From Pseudomonadota bacterium (lineage in GTDB: Bacteria; Desulfobacterota; Syntrophia; Syntrophales; UBA8958), in NCBI GenBank assembly GCA_030057915.1, contig JASGUC010000053.1:1-44696 (forward strand): 44,696 nt of DNA, in the 5' to 3' direction. Below, piece by piece: positions 24,151 through 32,111 of the stretch (position 1 is the stretch's first letter; the number at the start of each line of letters is the position of its first letter). Both the position numbers and the translations under genes were made by a program. Below the pieces are notes generated by a model. The model made no database searches and had not been told where the DNA came from. It was given only the letters and a program-made list of their open reading frames with translations.

Positions 24151-24171
24151 TCTTGCCAAGGTATATGACAG

Positions 24172-25311
24172 ATGACCGTAATTAACACTTGCAGGGTTTG
24201 CGGCAGAGAGTTTTTCACGGCGCCGTTGCTGCGGTATGCGAACATGCCGAAGGCCGCGCAAAATTTTCCGGACGCATCAGTTTTGGCGCTCGACAAAGGC
24301 GTTGATCTGGAAGTCTGCCAGTGTTTTGGTTGCGGCTTGGTACAGTTGAGCAACGAACCCGTTCCATATTATCGTGAGGTAATTCGCGCCTCCGCTGTTT
24401 CGGAGGTTATAAAAGCTGACAAAATGCGGCAGTTTGCCGATTTTGTCCATAGGTATTCCCTTCGAGGTAAGAAAATTATTGAGTTCGGATGCGGACGGGG
24501 CGAATTTCTTTCTCTGCTTTCGCTACTTGATGTCAAAGCCTATGGGTTGGAGTATTCGGAAAAGGCGGTTGCGGAGTGCCTGAAGAATGGTTTGGATGTT
24601 TCGCAAGGTTATCCCGATGGGGAAACATGTGTGTTGGAAAAAGCTCCCTTTGACGCATTTCTCTTGTTGATGTTTTTGGAACACATGCCCCAGCCCAACG
24701 TCGCGTTGCGGGTGATTTATGATAATCTGGCGGACAATGCCGTTGGTTTGATCGAAGTCCCGAATTTGGCCATGGTGTTGCGAAAAAACCTTTTTTCTGA
24801 ATTTATCGGCGACCATCTGCTGTACTTTACCAAAGAGACGCTACAGACCACCCTGCGGCTTAACGGTTTTGACGTGATGGATTATCAAGAGTTGCGTGAC
24901 GCCTATGTCATTTCCGTTGTTGTAAAAAAGCGGACTCGGATAGACATTTCGCATTTTCATGATTATCGGATAAAAATCAAAGACGAAATAGACGCATATC
25001 TAAACCGGTTTGCGGTGAAGCGTGTGGCTGTTTGGGGTGCTGGGCATCAAGCCTTGGCCGCTATCTCACTAACCGGCATTGCGGATAGAATCAGATACGT
25101 GGTTGATTCCGCTCCTTTTAAACAGGGGAGATATACTCCGGCCACACATCTGCCCATCGTTGCCCCCGAAGCACTTCTTTCGGACCCGGTGGACGCAATA
25201 ATCATTATGGCGGCCAGCTATTCCGACGAGGTGGCGGCAATTATCCGGCAACGGTTCGGCTCCCACATGCCGGTTGCCATATTGCGTGATTTTGGGTTGG
25301 AAACGGTTTGA
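24172..25311 (+). CDS. Sugar C-methyltransferase (class I SAM, zinc-binding N-terminus)
   Basis: 379 residues with the TylCIII-like three-part layout: an N-terminal zinc-binding segment (CRVCGREF, CQCFGCGLVQL), a central AdoMet domain (KKIIEFGCGRGEFLSLL, then FLEHMPQP) and a C-terminal domain (KRVAVWGAGHQALAAISL, VVDSAPFKQGRY). These enzymes C-methylate nucleotide-keto sugars. The gene lies between a 5' and a 3' fragment of a gtrA gene, so it looks like inserted cargo. Confidence 0.85.
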   Translation: MTVINTCRVCGREFFTAPLLRYANMPKAAQNFPDASVLALDKGVDLEVCQCFGCGLVQLSNEPVPYYREVIRASAVSEVIKADKMRQFADFVHRYSLRGKKIIEFGCGRGEFLSLLSLLDVKAYGLEYSEKAVAECLKNGLDVSQGYPDGETCVLEKAPFDAFLLLMFLEHMPQPNVALRVIYDNLADNAVGLIEVPNLAMVLRKNLFSEFIGDHLLYFTKETLQTTLRLNGFDVMDYQELRDAYVISVVVKKRTRIDISHFHDYRIKIKDEIDAYLNRFAVKRVAVWGAGHQALAAISLTGIADRIRYVVDSAPFKQGRYTPATHLPIVAPEALLSDPVDAIIIMAASYSDEVAAIIRQRFGSHMPVAILRDFGLETV

Positions 25312-25368
25312 TTTAGGCATTGAACAGTTTGCTAATGGTGGAAATGTGATTACATTCTCGGATTTGCG

Positions 25369-25569
25369 TTGCTTCCACTTTTTGTTGAGGTTCTGTCGTT
25401 TGATCCGAAGACCGCCGGTGCTTTTCTCATTCCCATAACCACGGTTGTAAGTTATTTTGGTCATTCACGATTTTCATTCCGGCAAGGGGATAGCAACACA
25501 AGGAATTCTTTGCAAATGGATGCCCATGATGGAATCTTTGGGTTCCTTGGTCAGTGGATAATCTGCTAA
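25369..25569 (+). pseudogene. gtrA 3' fragment
   Basis: LPLFVEVLSFDPKTAGAFLIPITTVVSYFGHSRFSFRQG aligns with the C-terminus of the intact GtrA (LPIFVELAGMTPQIAAAV...VFSYLGHSRFSFRSR). It then runs on with unrelated codons to a stop at 25569. With the piece at 24022 it represents one gtrA whose middle has been replaced by the methyltransferase gene. Confidence 0.75.
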
Positions 25570-25571
25570 CA

Positions 25572-25772
25572 ATGGAATCCAAGCCAATGGAAGACATGTG
25601 GCCGTTTTTGGATCGGGAAAGAGTTTTGATTTACGCTCAATTGAAAGAAGAAGGCTTGCCGGTACATATCATTGTTGACTATTCTCTTCGTGAAGAACCT
25701 GTTATCGTTACTGCGTATGTGCCGGATAGCAATTATTGGCTTAACTATAAAACGAGGAAAGCAAGAAAATAA
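25572..25772 (+). pseudogene. Chimeric frame: 3' end of a ThDP-enzyme gene fused to a DUF4258 C-terminal half
   Basis: The first ~15 codons (ESKPMEDMWPFLDRE) match the C-terminal SKPLEDQWPFLDRDE of the ThDP enzyme at 17219. The frame then continues as a DUF4258 C-terminal half: LIYAQLKEEGLPVHIIVDY, VIVTAYVPDSNYWLNY, comparable with LIYGTTENGRPLHVVCAY at 12386. It is in frame, so a hybrid protein could be made, but both partners are incomplete. Confidence 0.65.
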
Positions 25773-25784
25773 AGAGGTGGCGTA

Positions 25785-26084
25785 ATGGCACTGATAAGGA
25801 AGCGAAAATGCCCCGAATGTGGCGGAGAGATGGAGGCTAAATTAATCAACCTGCACTACAAAAGGCAAAATGTTGAAATGGAAGTGGAAGTGATAGGCAT
25901 TCCAGCCAATGTTTGCACTCGGTGTTTTTACCGTATTATCCCTGGAAAAGTGGCAAAGTATATTGACGCCTTGGTTGACCCGATCTTCGAATCAGAGAGT
26001 CGTATCATAGAAAAGATCTTGCCGTCACCCTCCATTGACATTCAATTCCCATTTATCAGCCGAGATGTTTATGCGGATCAGTGA
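25785..26084 (+). CDS. YgiT-type zinc-finger protein, probable antitoxin
   Basis: 99 residues with CPECGGEME and CTRCFYR zinc-binding pairs around a beta-rich middle (MEVEVIGIPANV), as in YgiT/MqsA N-terminal domains. AAAGAGGTGG precedes the ATG. It follows a DUF4258 remnant, the same pair order as at 12386-12951, but it is a different subfamily member. The toxin-side gene is truncated here. Confidence 0.75.
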   Translation: MALIRKRKCPECGGEMEAKLINLHYKRQNVEMEVEVIGIPANVCTRCFYRIIPGKVAKYIDALVDPIFESESRIIEKILPSPSIDIQFPFISRDVYADQ

Positions 26085-26353
26085 TGCATAAAGCAAACAA
26101 GCGTGGATGGACGGATCGGATGCCAGAATTTGGTAGCCGTGCATATTATTCAAGAAAAGCAATTGATGAATTGGAGTCATCTGTTCAAGGCCCCACGCAG
26201 GAGCTTCCTGAGGATCTGTTCCTTGTGCTGTTTTTCTTCGCCTCCGTTCAGCTCTTCTTCATCGGTATCGTGGGTGAGTATATCGGCGCCATCCACACCC
26301 AGGTCCTGAAGCGGCCACTGGTCATCGAGAAGGAGCGGATCAATTTTGACTGA
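26081..26353 (+). pseudogene. GT2 glycosyltransferase 3' fragment
   Basis: From about 26226 the frame LFFFASVQLFFIGIVGEYIGAIHTQVLKRPLVIEKERINFD is the last membrane segment and C-terminus of a GtrB-like protein, close to the end of the GT2 at 23068 but of higher GC. The preceding ~46 codons (MPEFGSRAYYSRKAIDELES...) are unrelated to GT2 and unrecognised. It leads directly into the intact gtrA with the usual spacing. Confidence 0.75.
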
Positions 26354-26368
26354 ACGCCGGGTGCAGCT

Positions 26369-26803
26369 TTGAAGACTAGGGGCGGGTCGTTATGGCGGCG
26401 GCATCAAGTCAAGATACGCTTCCTGATTGTGGGCGTCTGGAACACCCTTTTCGGCTATGTCGTTTTTCTTGTCCTGTATGCCCTGTTCCGTGATCTTCTC
26501 TCCCCCCACTATGTGGCCTATATGACGGCCAGCGTGATCGGCAGCATCCTGGCCATTACGAACGCCTTTTTTTTCCATAAGCATATCACCTTCAAGTCGC
26601 CCGAGAAGGGGTGGGCGGCCCTCCGGGAATATGTCCGCTTTGCCGGCACATACCTTTTCAGTTTTGTTTTGAGTCTGATCCTGCTCCCCATCTTTGTAGA
26701 ACTGGCGGGAATGACCCCGCAGATCGCCGCCGCGGTGATTATCCTGATCTGCACGGTTTTCAGCTACCTCGGCCATTCCCGTTTTTCTTTTCGTTCCCGA
26801 TAG
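26369..26803 (+). CDS. GtrA-family membrane protein (polyprenyl-P-sugar flippase)
   Basis: About 144 residues from a TTG at 26369. Four membrane segments are visible: KIRFLIVGVWNTLFGYVVFLVL, the AYMTASVIGSILAITNAFFF block, YLFSFVLSLILLPIFVEL and AAAVIILICTVFSYLGH. Conserved ends are VGVWNTLFGY and FLGHSRFSF-like. GtrA proteins move bactoprenol-linked sugars across the inner membrane for the GtrB partner. Its natural partner is now only the 3' fragment upstream; the full GT2 is 2.4 kb away. Confidence 0.85.
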   Translation: MKTRGGSLWRRHQVKIRFLIVGVWNTLFGYVVFLVLYALFRDLLSPHYVAYMTASVIGSILAITNAFFFHKHITFKSPEKGWAALREYVRFAGTYLFSFVLSLILLPIFVELAGMTPQIAAAVIILICTVFSYLGHSRFSFRSR

Positions 26804-26814
26804 GAGGGGTATTT

Positions 26815-29712
26815 ATGAGCGACGCACGCCCCGAATCCGGATCCTTTCGTCAAGCCCGCGACAATCGTCCATGGGACGCCTTCGACTGGCGCCACGCCCT
26901 GTTTGTCCTGGCGGTCCTGATGCTGGGGATGTTCGGCGATGTCCTCTTCTTCGACGACGGTCTGATCCTGTCCGCCAAGGGTCTGGACCTCTATAACGGC
27001 GAGTTGTCCGGCTTCGATTTTCTCTCCCGTGAGTTGAGGAAGGGCAATCTTTCCCTGTGGATTCCCCATGTCTTCTCGGGAACATTTTCTCTTGCCACGG
27101 CCCTTTATCCGTCCCTCGCGCTGCATCTTTTTCTTCCCCTCCCGTTGGCCGTCAATTGGGGTATCGCCCTGCATGTCCTGCTGGCGGGCTTCTTCATGTA
27201 CCTGTGGACGGCCCGGCGGGGCCTGCATCCTTTGGCCGCGCTCACGGCGGCGGTGATATTCATGTTTTCCGGGCCTTTCTATTTGCACGTCCTCGCGGGG
27301 CATGTGTGCAACCTCTGCGCCATGACCTGGGCGCCCCTGATCCTTATGACGGTGGACGGGATGGTGGAGCGGCCGTCTTTGCGGTGGGCGCTGCTGGGGG
27401 CCTTTGCCGTGGCCATGCAGGTCCTCACCGGGCAGTTTCAGTACGTCTATTATATGGGTCTGACGGCGATCCTGTACAGCCTTGTCCGCCTGTCGGGGGT
27501 CAAACGCCGGCGGGCGGCCATCCTGGGGCTCTTTGGCATTGCCGCGGGCGGGCTGCTCCTGAGCGCCTTTCATCTCCTGCATGCGCTTGCGGCGGCGGGA
27601 GAAGGGGTGCGGGCGACGGGGGTCGCGGTGAGCTTTGCCGCCATGTTCAGCTTTCCCCCGGAGAATTTCCTCACCCTGGTCGCGCCGTTTTTCTTTGGCG
27701 ACATCCAGGATTTTCCCTACTGGGGGCGCTGCTACCTGTGGGAAATGTGTCTGTTTACGGGGGTAGTCGGTTTCTGCATGGCCGTCTTTGGCGCATTGAA
27801 AGGAGATCGACGGCGCCGGTTTGAATTGTTCGTCATGATCGCCATCCTGGCGATTGTGGCATTGGGGGCGCATACGCCGCTCTTCAAGCCGCTGTTTTAC
27901 TGGCTCCCCGGTTTCGACAAGTTTCGCGGGACCTCGAAGTTCATGTTCTTTGCGTCGATGTTCTGGATCATGCTGGCCGGTTACGGATGCGATTTGGTGA
28001 TCCGGGGGGCGGGACGTGAGGCGAAAGGGGAGGTGAAGGGGGATGCGAAAGGGGAGGGGAGACAGGCGGCAAGTCGGGGAGTGGAACTGGAGGCGAAAGG
28101 GACGGCGGGATCTGAGACTGACATAGGGCGGGAAGAGACCTCCGGAGTGGCGCCCGCGGCGGGGAGGGAGGTGAAAGGGGAGGTGAAGGGGGGTGCGAAA
28201 GGAGAGGGGAGACGGGAGGCAAGTCGGGGGGCAGACCTGGAGGCGAAAGGGGTGCCTGGATCTAAGGCTGACATAGGGCGAGAAGAGACCTCCGGGGCGG
28301 CGTCCGCGGCGGGGCGGGAGGCCGGGTATGCGCCGGGGTGGGAGGCGAACCCGGCGGCGGGATCTGGCATAGGACGGGAGGGGGAAGCGGGGGACGCCGG
28401 GGTTGGCGCAGTGAGGACGTCCTCTGTGTTTGCCGAGATTCCCCTCGTGGTGGCGGTGCTTTTGGGCGGTTTGGCGATCTGGCTGTATTATGCGCCTTTT
28501 CCCGGCGGGGAAGCGGCAACGGGCGGTCCTTCTCTCTGGAATGCCCTGGTCAGTCTTGTCGCCGGTTCGAGAGAATCCTATCTGTCCGGGGAATTATACA
28601 AAAACCCACATTTTCTCCATGACGCCCGGCAATTTGCCGCCGCCGGCCTGTTCGCCGCCGCGGGGGTCGCGTTCATAGCCGGGGGGCTCATTTATCTGCG
28701 GCGTTCATCGCCAAGGGCCGTCTATGCCTTGATCCTCCTGGCTGTTGTGGAGATGTTCATCTTTGGACGTGCGAGCCGCCCGACCTTCGCCTATGAGGAT
28801 TTGCAGATTTCTCAATTCAAGGGCTTTCTTGCGGCCCATCCCGGCGATTACCGGGTCCTGAACCTTGTCAATCCCAATACGGCCTTGTCCACGGGGGCCC
28901 AGGACATCTGGGGATACGGGCCGGCGGCGCTGGGGAGGTATGTGCAGTTCATGGCCTGGACCCAGGGGGCCGACCCGGACCGGGCGACGACCTACCTGAA
29001 AATTAATCAATATCATCCCCTCTTCAGGATGCTCCGGCTGCGGTATGCCTTCATCGCGGGAGAAAAAGGCATCGAGGTCCGGGAATTCGGGGATTGGTTG
29101 CCGCGGGCGTTATTGGTGGGCGATTGGCGGGTCGCGGGAGACAGGGAGGAGGTCTTCCGGGAATTGGGGAAGCCGACCTTTGATCCGCGCCAGACGGTGA
29201 TTCTCGAAAGGAAGCCGAAGCTTGCAATAACACATGCCGGCATGACGACAGATTTGCCGGCGACCGATGCCAATATGGCGGTGGATTCACCGCGTGTGCC
29301 GGTGAACATTCCTGGGGGCGAAGGTGGAAATATCCAAAAGAGCGCCCCGCCGCCTTTGCCCATGTCCGGGCCTGTGAAGGCGGGCACCCGAAATACCTGC
29401 GCGATTTTGGAGAGCGGGGGGGATCGCTTGACGGTCAAGGCGCATATCGCCGTCCCCGCGATGTTGCTTGTCACCGATAACTACAGCCGGGGTTGGCGGG
29501 CGCGCTCGCTAACGGCGGGGAAACAAAGGGAGTATGAAATTATGCCGGCCAACTACACCCTGATGGCCATACCCCTTGCTGCGGGTGAACACCTGTTGCG
29601 TGTCGAGTACCGCCCCCGGCCGTTCATCATCGGCGTCTGGGTTTCTACGTTTGCCTGGATTGGCTTTGGCGCGCTGCTTGGCTTGGCCTTCCTCAAGCGA
29701 AACCTGCTCTGA
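26815..29712 (+). CDS. YfhO-like multi-spanning membrane protein with large in-frame insertions
   Basis: 965 residues from ATG 26815, which has a strong AGGAGGGG site in front. It has a dozen or so membrane segments, beginning LFVLAVLMLGMFGDVLFF. The early loop (LDLYNGELSGFDFLSRELRKGNLSLWIPHVFSG) and the C-terminal beta domain with VTDNYSRGWRA are typical of YfhO/GT-C-like membrane proteins involved in glycan modification. Two regions look foreign: residues ~400-538, a Lys/Glu/Gly/Ala-rich segment made of 150-bp repeats, and residues ~805-860, a Pro/Ala-rich stretch. Both are in frame. Whether the protein is still functional is unknown. Confidence 0.75.
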   Translation: MSDARPESGSFRQARDNRPWDAFDWRHALFVLAVLMLGMFGDVLFFDDGLILSAKGLDLYNGELSGFDFLSRELRKGNLSLWIPHVFSGTFSLATALYPSLALHLFLPLPLAVNWGIALHVLLAGFFMYLWTARRGLHPLAALTAAVIFMFSGPFYLHVLAGHVCNLCAMTWAPLILMTVDGMVERPSLRWALLGAFAVAMQVLTGQFQYVYYMGLTAILYSLVRLSGVKRRRAAILGLFGIAAGGLLLSAFHLLHALAAAGEGVRATGVAVSFAAMFSFPPENFLTLVAPFFFGDIQDFPYWGRCYLWEMCLFTGVVGFCMAVFGALKGDRRRRFELFVMIAILAIVALGAHTPLFKPLFYWLPGFDKFRGTSKFMFFASMFWIMLAGYGCDLVIRGAGREAKGEVKGDAKGEGRQAASRGVELEAKGTAGSETDIGREETSGVAPAAGREVKGEVKGGAKGEGRREASRGADLEAKGVPGSKADIGREETSGAASAAGREAGYAPGWEANPAAGSGIGREGEAGDAGVGAVRTSSVFAEIPLVVAVLLGGLAIWLYYAPFPGGEAATGGPSLWNALVSLVAGSRESYLSGELYKNPHFLHDARQFAAAGLFAAAGVAFIAGGLIYLRRSSPRAVYALILLAVVEMFIFGRASRPTFAYEDLQISQFKGFLAAHPGDYRVLNLVNPNTALSTGAQDIWGYGPAALGRYVQFMAWTQGADPDRATTYLKINQYHPLFRMLRLRYAFIAGEKGIEVREFGDWLPRALLVGDWRVAGDREEVFRELGKPTFDPRQTVILERKPKLAITHAGMTTDLPATDANMAVDSPRVPVNIPGGEGGNIQKSAPPPLPMSGPVKAGTRNTCAILESGGDRLTVKAHIAVPAMLLVTDNYSRGWRARSLTAGKQREYEIMPANYTLMAIPLAAGEHLLRVEYRPRPFIIGVWVSTFAWIGFGALLGLAFLKRNLL
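28012..28430 (+). repeat. In-frame 150-bp tandem repeats inside the YfhO-like gene
   Basis: Units start at 28012, 28162 and 28312, exactly 150 bp apart. The first two each encode GRE(A/V)KGEVKG...KGEGR(Q/R)(A/E)ASRG...LEAKG...DIGREETSG; the third begins GREAGYAPG and degenerates by about 28430. The coding strand is very G-rich. Within each unit short KGE/KGD/KGG words repeat again. The segment lies in a loop between membrane spans. Confidence 0.9.
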
Positions 29713-29727
29713 TGCCCAAAAGTCCTC

Positions 29728-29756
29728 TTGACACATTGGCCTCAAGATGGTAGTTG
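29728..29756 (+). promoter_or_regulatory. Candidate promoter of the TonB/ABC uptake operon
   Basis: A perfect TTGACA at 29728-29733, then 17 bases and TAGTTG at 29751-29756 as a weak -10. It ends just before a perfect inverted repeat, which fits a regulated promoter. Confidence 0.4.
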
Positions 29757-29760
29757 CCAT

Positions 29761-29796
29761 TTTTAACATATGCAATTATAAACATATGTTAAAAAT
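29761..29796. promoter_or_regulatory. Perfect 13-bp inverted repeat, probable operator
   Basis: TTTTTAACATATG (29761-29773) and CATATGTTAAAAA (29784-29796) are exact reverse complements around a 10-base AT spacer. It lies between the candidate promoter and the TonB-dependent receptor gene. It does not look like a standard Fur box. A dimeric metal- or ligand-responsive repressor is inferred; no regulator gene is adjacent. Confidence 0.7.
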
Positions 29797-29825
29797 TATA
29801 TATCCCATCGGAGGTTGTCGCCGCA

Positions 29826-32066
29826 TTGCAATCCTGTTCATTCCCCAAGCGCCATGTCGCTTCTTCCGTCTCAAGTTTAAACGATCATCATAACAAGGGA
29901 GCCATTTGGAAACGTAAGAAATTGTTTTTATGGCCGTTGTTTAGTCTTTTTCTATTGAACATCTGCTGGGCCGTGGAACCGTCAATCGCACCGCCCAGTG
30001 AAACCAGCGTCTCCGCGGAAAAATCCGGCGTCAAGGAGACCCGCGCCGCAAAAAACGGGAAGGAATTCGAGGTCTATGAGCTTGGAGAAGTCGTGATTTC
30101 CGCGGAAAATGCCGGGATCAAGGAAGTAGCCATCGTCAACGAAATAACCGCCGGCGATATCGAGGCCACGAACAGCAAGACCCTGGCCGAGGCATTATTT
30201 CATGCCCCCGGCGTTCGCGTAGCCACGGGCGCAAAGAACGCGCCCAATGTCTCTATCCACGGTTTTGCTCAGCACCGGATTCTCGTGCTGATCGATGGGG
30301 TACCCTATTATGAGACCAGATATGGCCTGCTGGATTTGAACCAGATTCCCACAGAGAATATCGCCAAAATCGAGATCACCAAGGGCGCCGCTTCCGTCCT
30401 CTACGGGGCCAATGCCCTGGGCGGGGTCATCAACGTTGTCACCAGGAAGCCCTCCGACAAGCCCTACGCCAGGGCCTCCATGGAGTTTGGCAATTACGAG
30501 TCGCAACGTTATTCCGCCACGCACGGCATGAAGGCCGGGATATTCAATTACTGGCTGAATTACACCCATGCCAGGTCAAACGGTTATCGTCTGTCCGAGG
30601 ATTTTGAGCCCACGCCAAGCGGGATCGGCAATAAAAAAGGGAAACCCCAATTTTTAAGAATCGTTCAGGAGAAGGGTCAACGGGTCAATTCGGACTACAT
30701 AAGCAATAATGTCTGGGCCAAGGTCGGGATAGAACCAACGAAAGATTCCGAGTATTACGTGAATTTTCATTACCTGGACCGAGATAAGGCCTGGGCGCCC
30801 TCCACCAATTCAGCGGCCAATTCCATAAGGTATTTCCCCGATAAGCCCGCTTTCACCAATTTTGCCCGCCTTCCCAATTATATCGACTGGGGGATCGATC
30901 TGGACGCCAAACAAAAGATATCTGACAAGGTAATCCTGAAGGCGAAGCTCTTTTATCACGATCACACCGATGACCTCGCGTCCTATGATGATGAAACATA
31001 TGACAGGAAGCTCGCCCTCAGCACGTACAAGGATTACTTAATGGGCGTGTCCTTCTTTGCCGATTATCTACCGGTTGCCTGGGATACCCTGAGATTTTCC
31101 GCCCACTACAAAAAGGACAATCATGAGGAGCGCGCCGATAATTACCTGCCTTTTGACGAATCCACCTCCTTCACCGGTTCCGTGGGCGTGGAAAATGAGT
31201 TCAACTTCGTGAAGAATTTGTCCGTTGTGGCCGGCATCAGTTATGACTGGTTCAAGGTGGACAAAGCGGAGTCAACAAAAACCAAGAAGAACGGCGATTT
31301 CGATTATAAGACCCAACACCCCACGGGCAACACCGATACCTGGAATCCCATGGGGGGTGTTGCATACACCTTCGCCGATAAAACGAAATTATTCGGTTCC
31401 GTGGCCAAAAAGACCCGTTTCCCGAATCTGGGCGAGCTATTCGGCGGCGACAAGCCGAATCCGGATCTGAAGCCGGAAAGAAGTCTGAATTACACCCTCG
31501 GAGTGTCACGCCCCTTATCCACGTATGCCAAAGCCGGCGTTTCGGCATTCTATTACGATGTTGACGACATGATCACCAGGGACACCCCGCCCGAGTTGAA
31601 ATATCCGTCTTACGTCAACTACGACAAGGTCGAACTATACGGCCTGGAGGTGAGCGCCGAGATTTACCCCCTGGATGATTTGGTGCTCCGGGCCGACTAT
31701 ACATACGAAGAGGCCCGCAATCGTAGCGAAGGGCGGGTGACGGACGATGTGACCTATGTTCCGAGGCATAAGGTAAACCTCGCCATGCAATACTCCCTAC
31801 CCGTGATCAAAACCCGCCTCGATTTCGACATGACCTATGTCGGAGACTTGTACTGCCAACTCCCGACCCCGTCAAAGCCGACCAATGAAGTACAGAAGAC
31901 GAGTGATTACACGATCTTCGATGCCAAGCTCACCCAACCGATCTGGAAATATTTTGAGGCTTATGTGGCCTGCAAAAATATTTTCGATAAAAACTACGAA
32001 CCGGAGGTCGGCTACCCGGCGCCGGGACGCAGTTTCTGGGTAGGGCTGGCGGCGAAATATCTTTAG
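29826..32066 (+). CDS. TonB-dependent outer-membrane receptor
   Basis: 746 residues from a TTG at 29826 with GGAGG 10 bases upstream. A signal-peptide core (KRKKLFLWPLFSLFLLNICWA) starts near residue 30, so the true start may lie further in; an ATT with AGGGAG before it is also in frame. A TonB-box-like FEVYELGEVVISAE precedes the plug domain (LAEALFHAPGV, ILVLIDGVPYYE, IAKIEITKGAASVLYGANALGGVINVVTRK). The beta-barrel ends with the aromatic C-terminus FWVGLAAKYL. The ligand is unknown; the neighbours suggest a metal complex, corrinoid or similar. First gene of the ten-gene operon. Confidence 0.9.
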   Translation: MQSCSFPKRHVASSVSSLNDHHNKGAIWKRKKLFLWPLFSLFLLNICWAVEPSIAPPSETSVSAEKSGVKETRAAKNGKEFEVYELGEVVISAENAGIKEVAIVNEITAGDIEATNSKTLAEALFHAPGVRVATGAKNAPNVSIHGFAQHRILVLIDGVPYYETRYGLLDLNQIPTENIAKIEITKGAASVLYGANALGGVINVVTRKPSDKPYARASMEFGNYESQRYSATHGMKAGIFNYWLNYTHARSNGYRLSEDFEPTPSGIGNKKGKPQFLRIVQEKGQRVNSDYISNNVWAKVGIEPTKDSEYYVNFHYLDRDKAWAPSTNSAANSIRYFPDKPAFTNFARLPNYIDWGIDLDAKQKISDKVILKAKLFYHDHTDDLASYDDETYDRKLALSTYKDYLMGVSFFADYLPVAWDTLRFSAHYKKDNHEERADNYLPFDESTSFTGSVGVENEFNFVKNLSVVAGISYDWFKVDKAESTKTKKNGDFDYKTQHPTGNTDTWNPMGGVAYTFADKTKLFGSVAKKTRFPNLGELFGGDKPNPDLKPERSLNYTLGVSRPLSTYAKAGVSAFYYDVDDMITRDTPPELKYPSYVNYDKVELYGLEVSAEIYPLDDLVLRADYTYEEARNRSEGRVTDDVTYVPRHKVNLAMQYSLPVIKTRLDFDMTYVGDLYCQLPTPSKPTNEVQKTSDYTIFDAKLTQPIWKYFEAYVACKNIFDKNYEPEVGYPAPGRSFWVGLAAKYL

Positions 32067-32111
32067 GAGGACAGGGGGCAGGCGTAAGGCGGCTGTTTTC
32101 GGGAGCGAACA

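Noticed and set aside
26764-27873. 369-codon minus-strand frame opposite the YfhO-like gene
   Set aside because: Gln/Arg/His-rich shadow; the plus-strand gene has a strong ribosome site and membrane segments.
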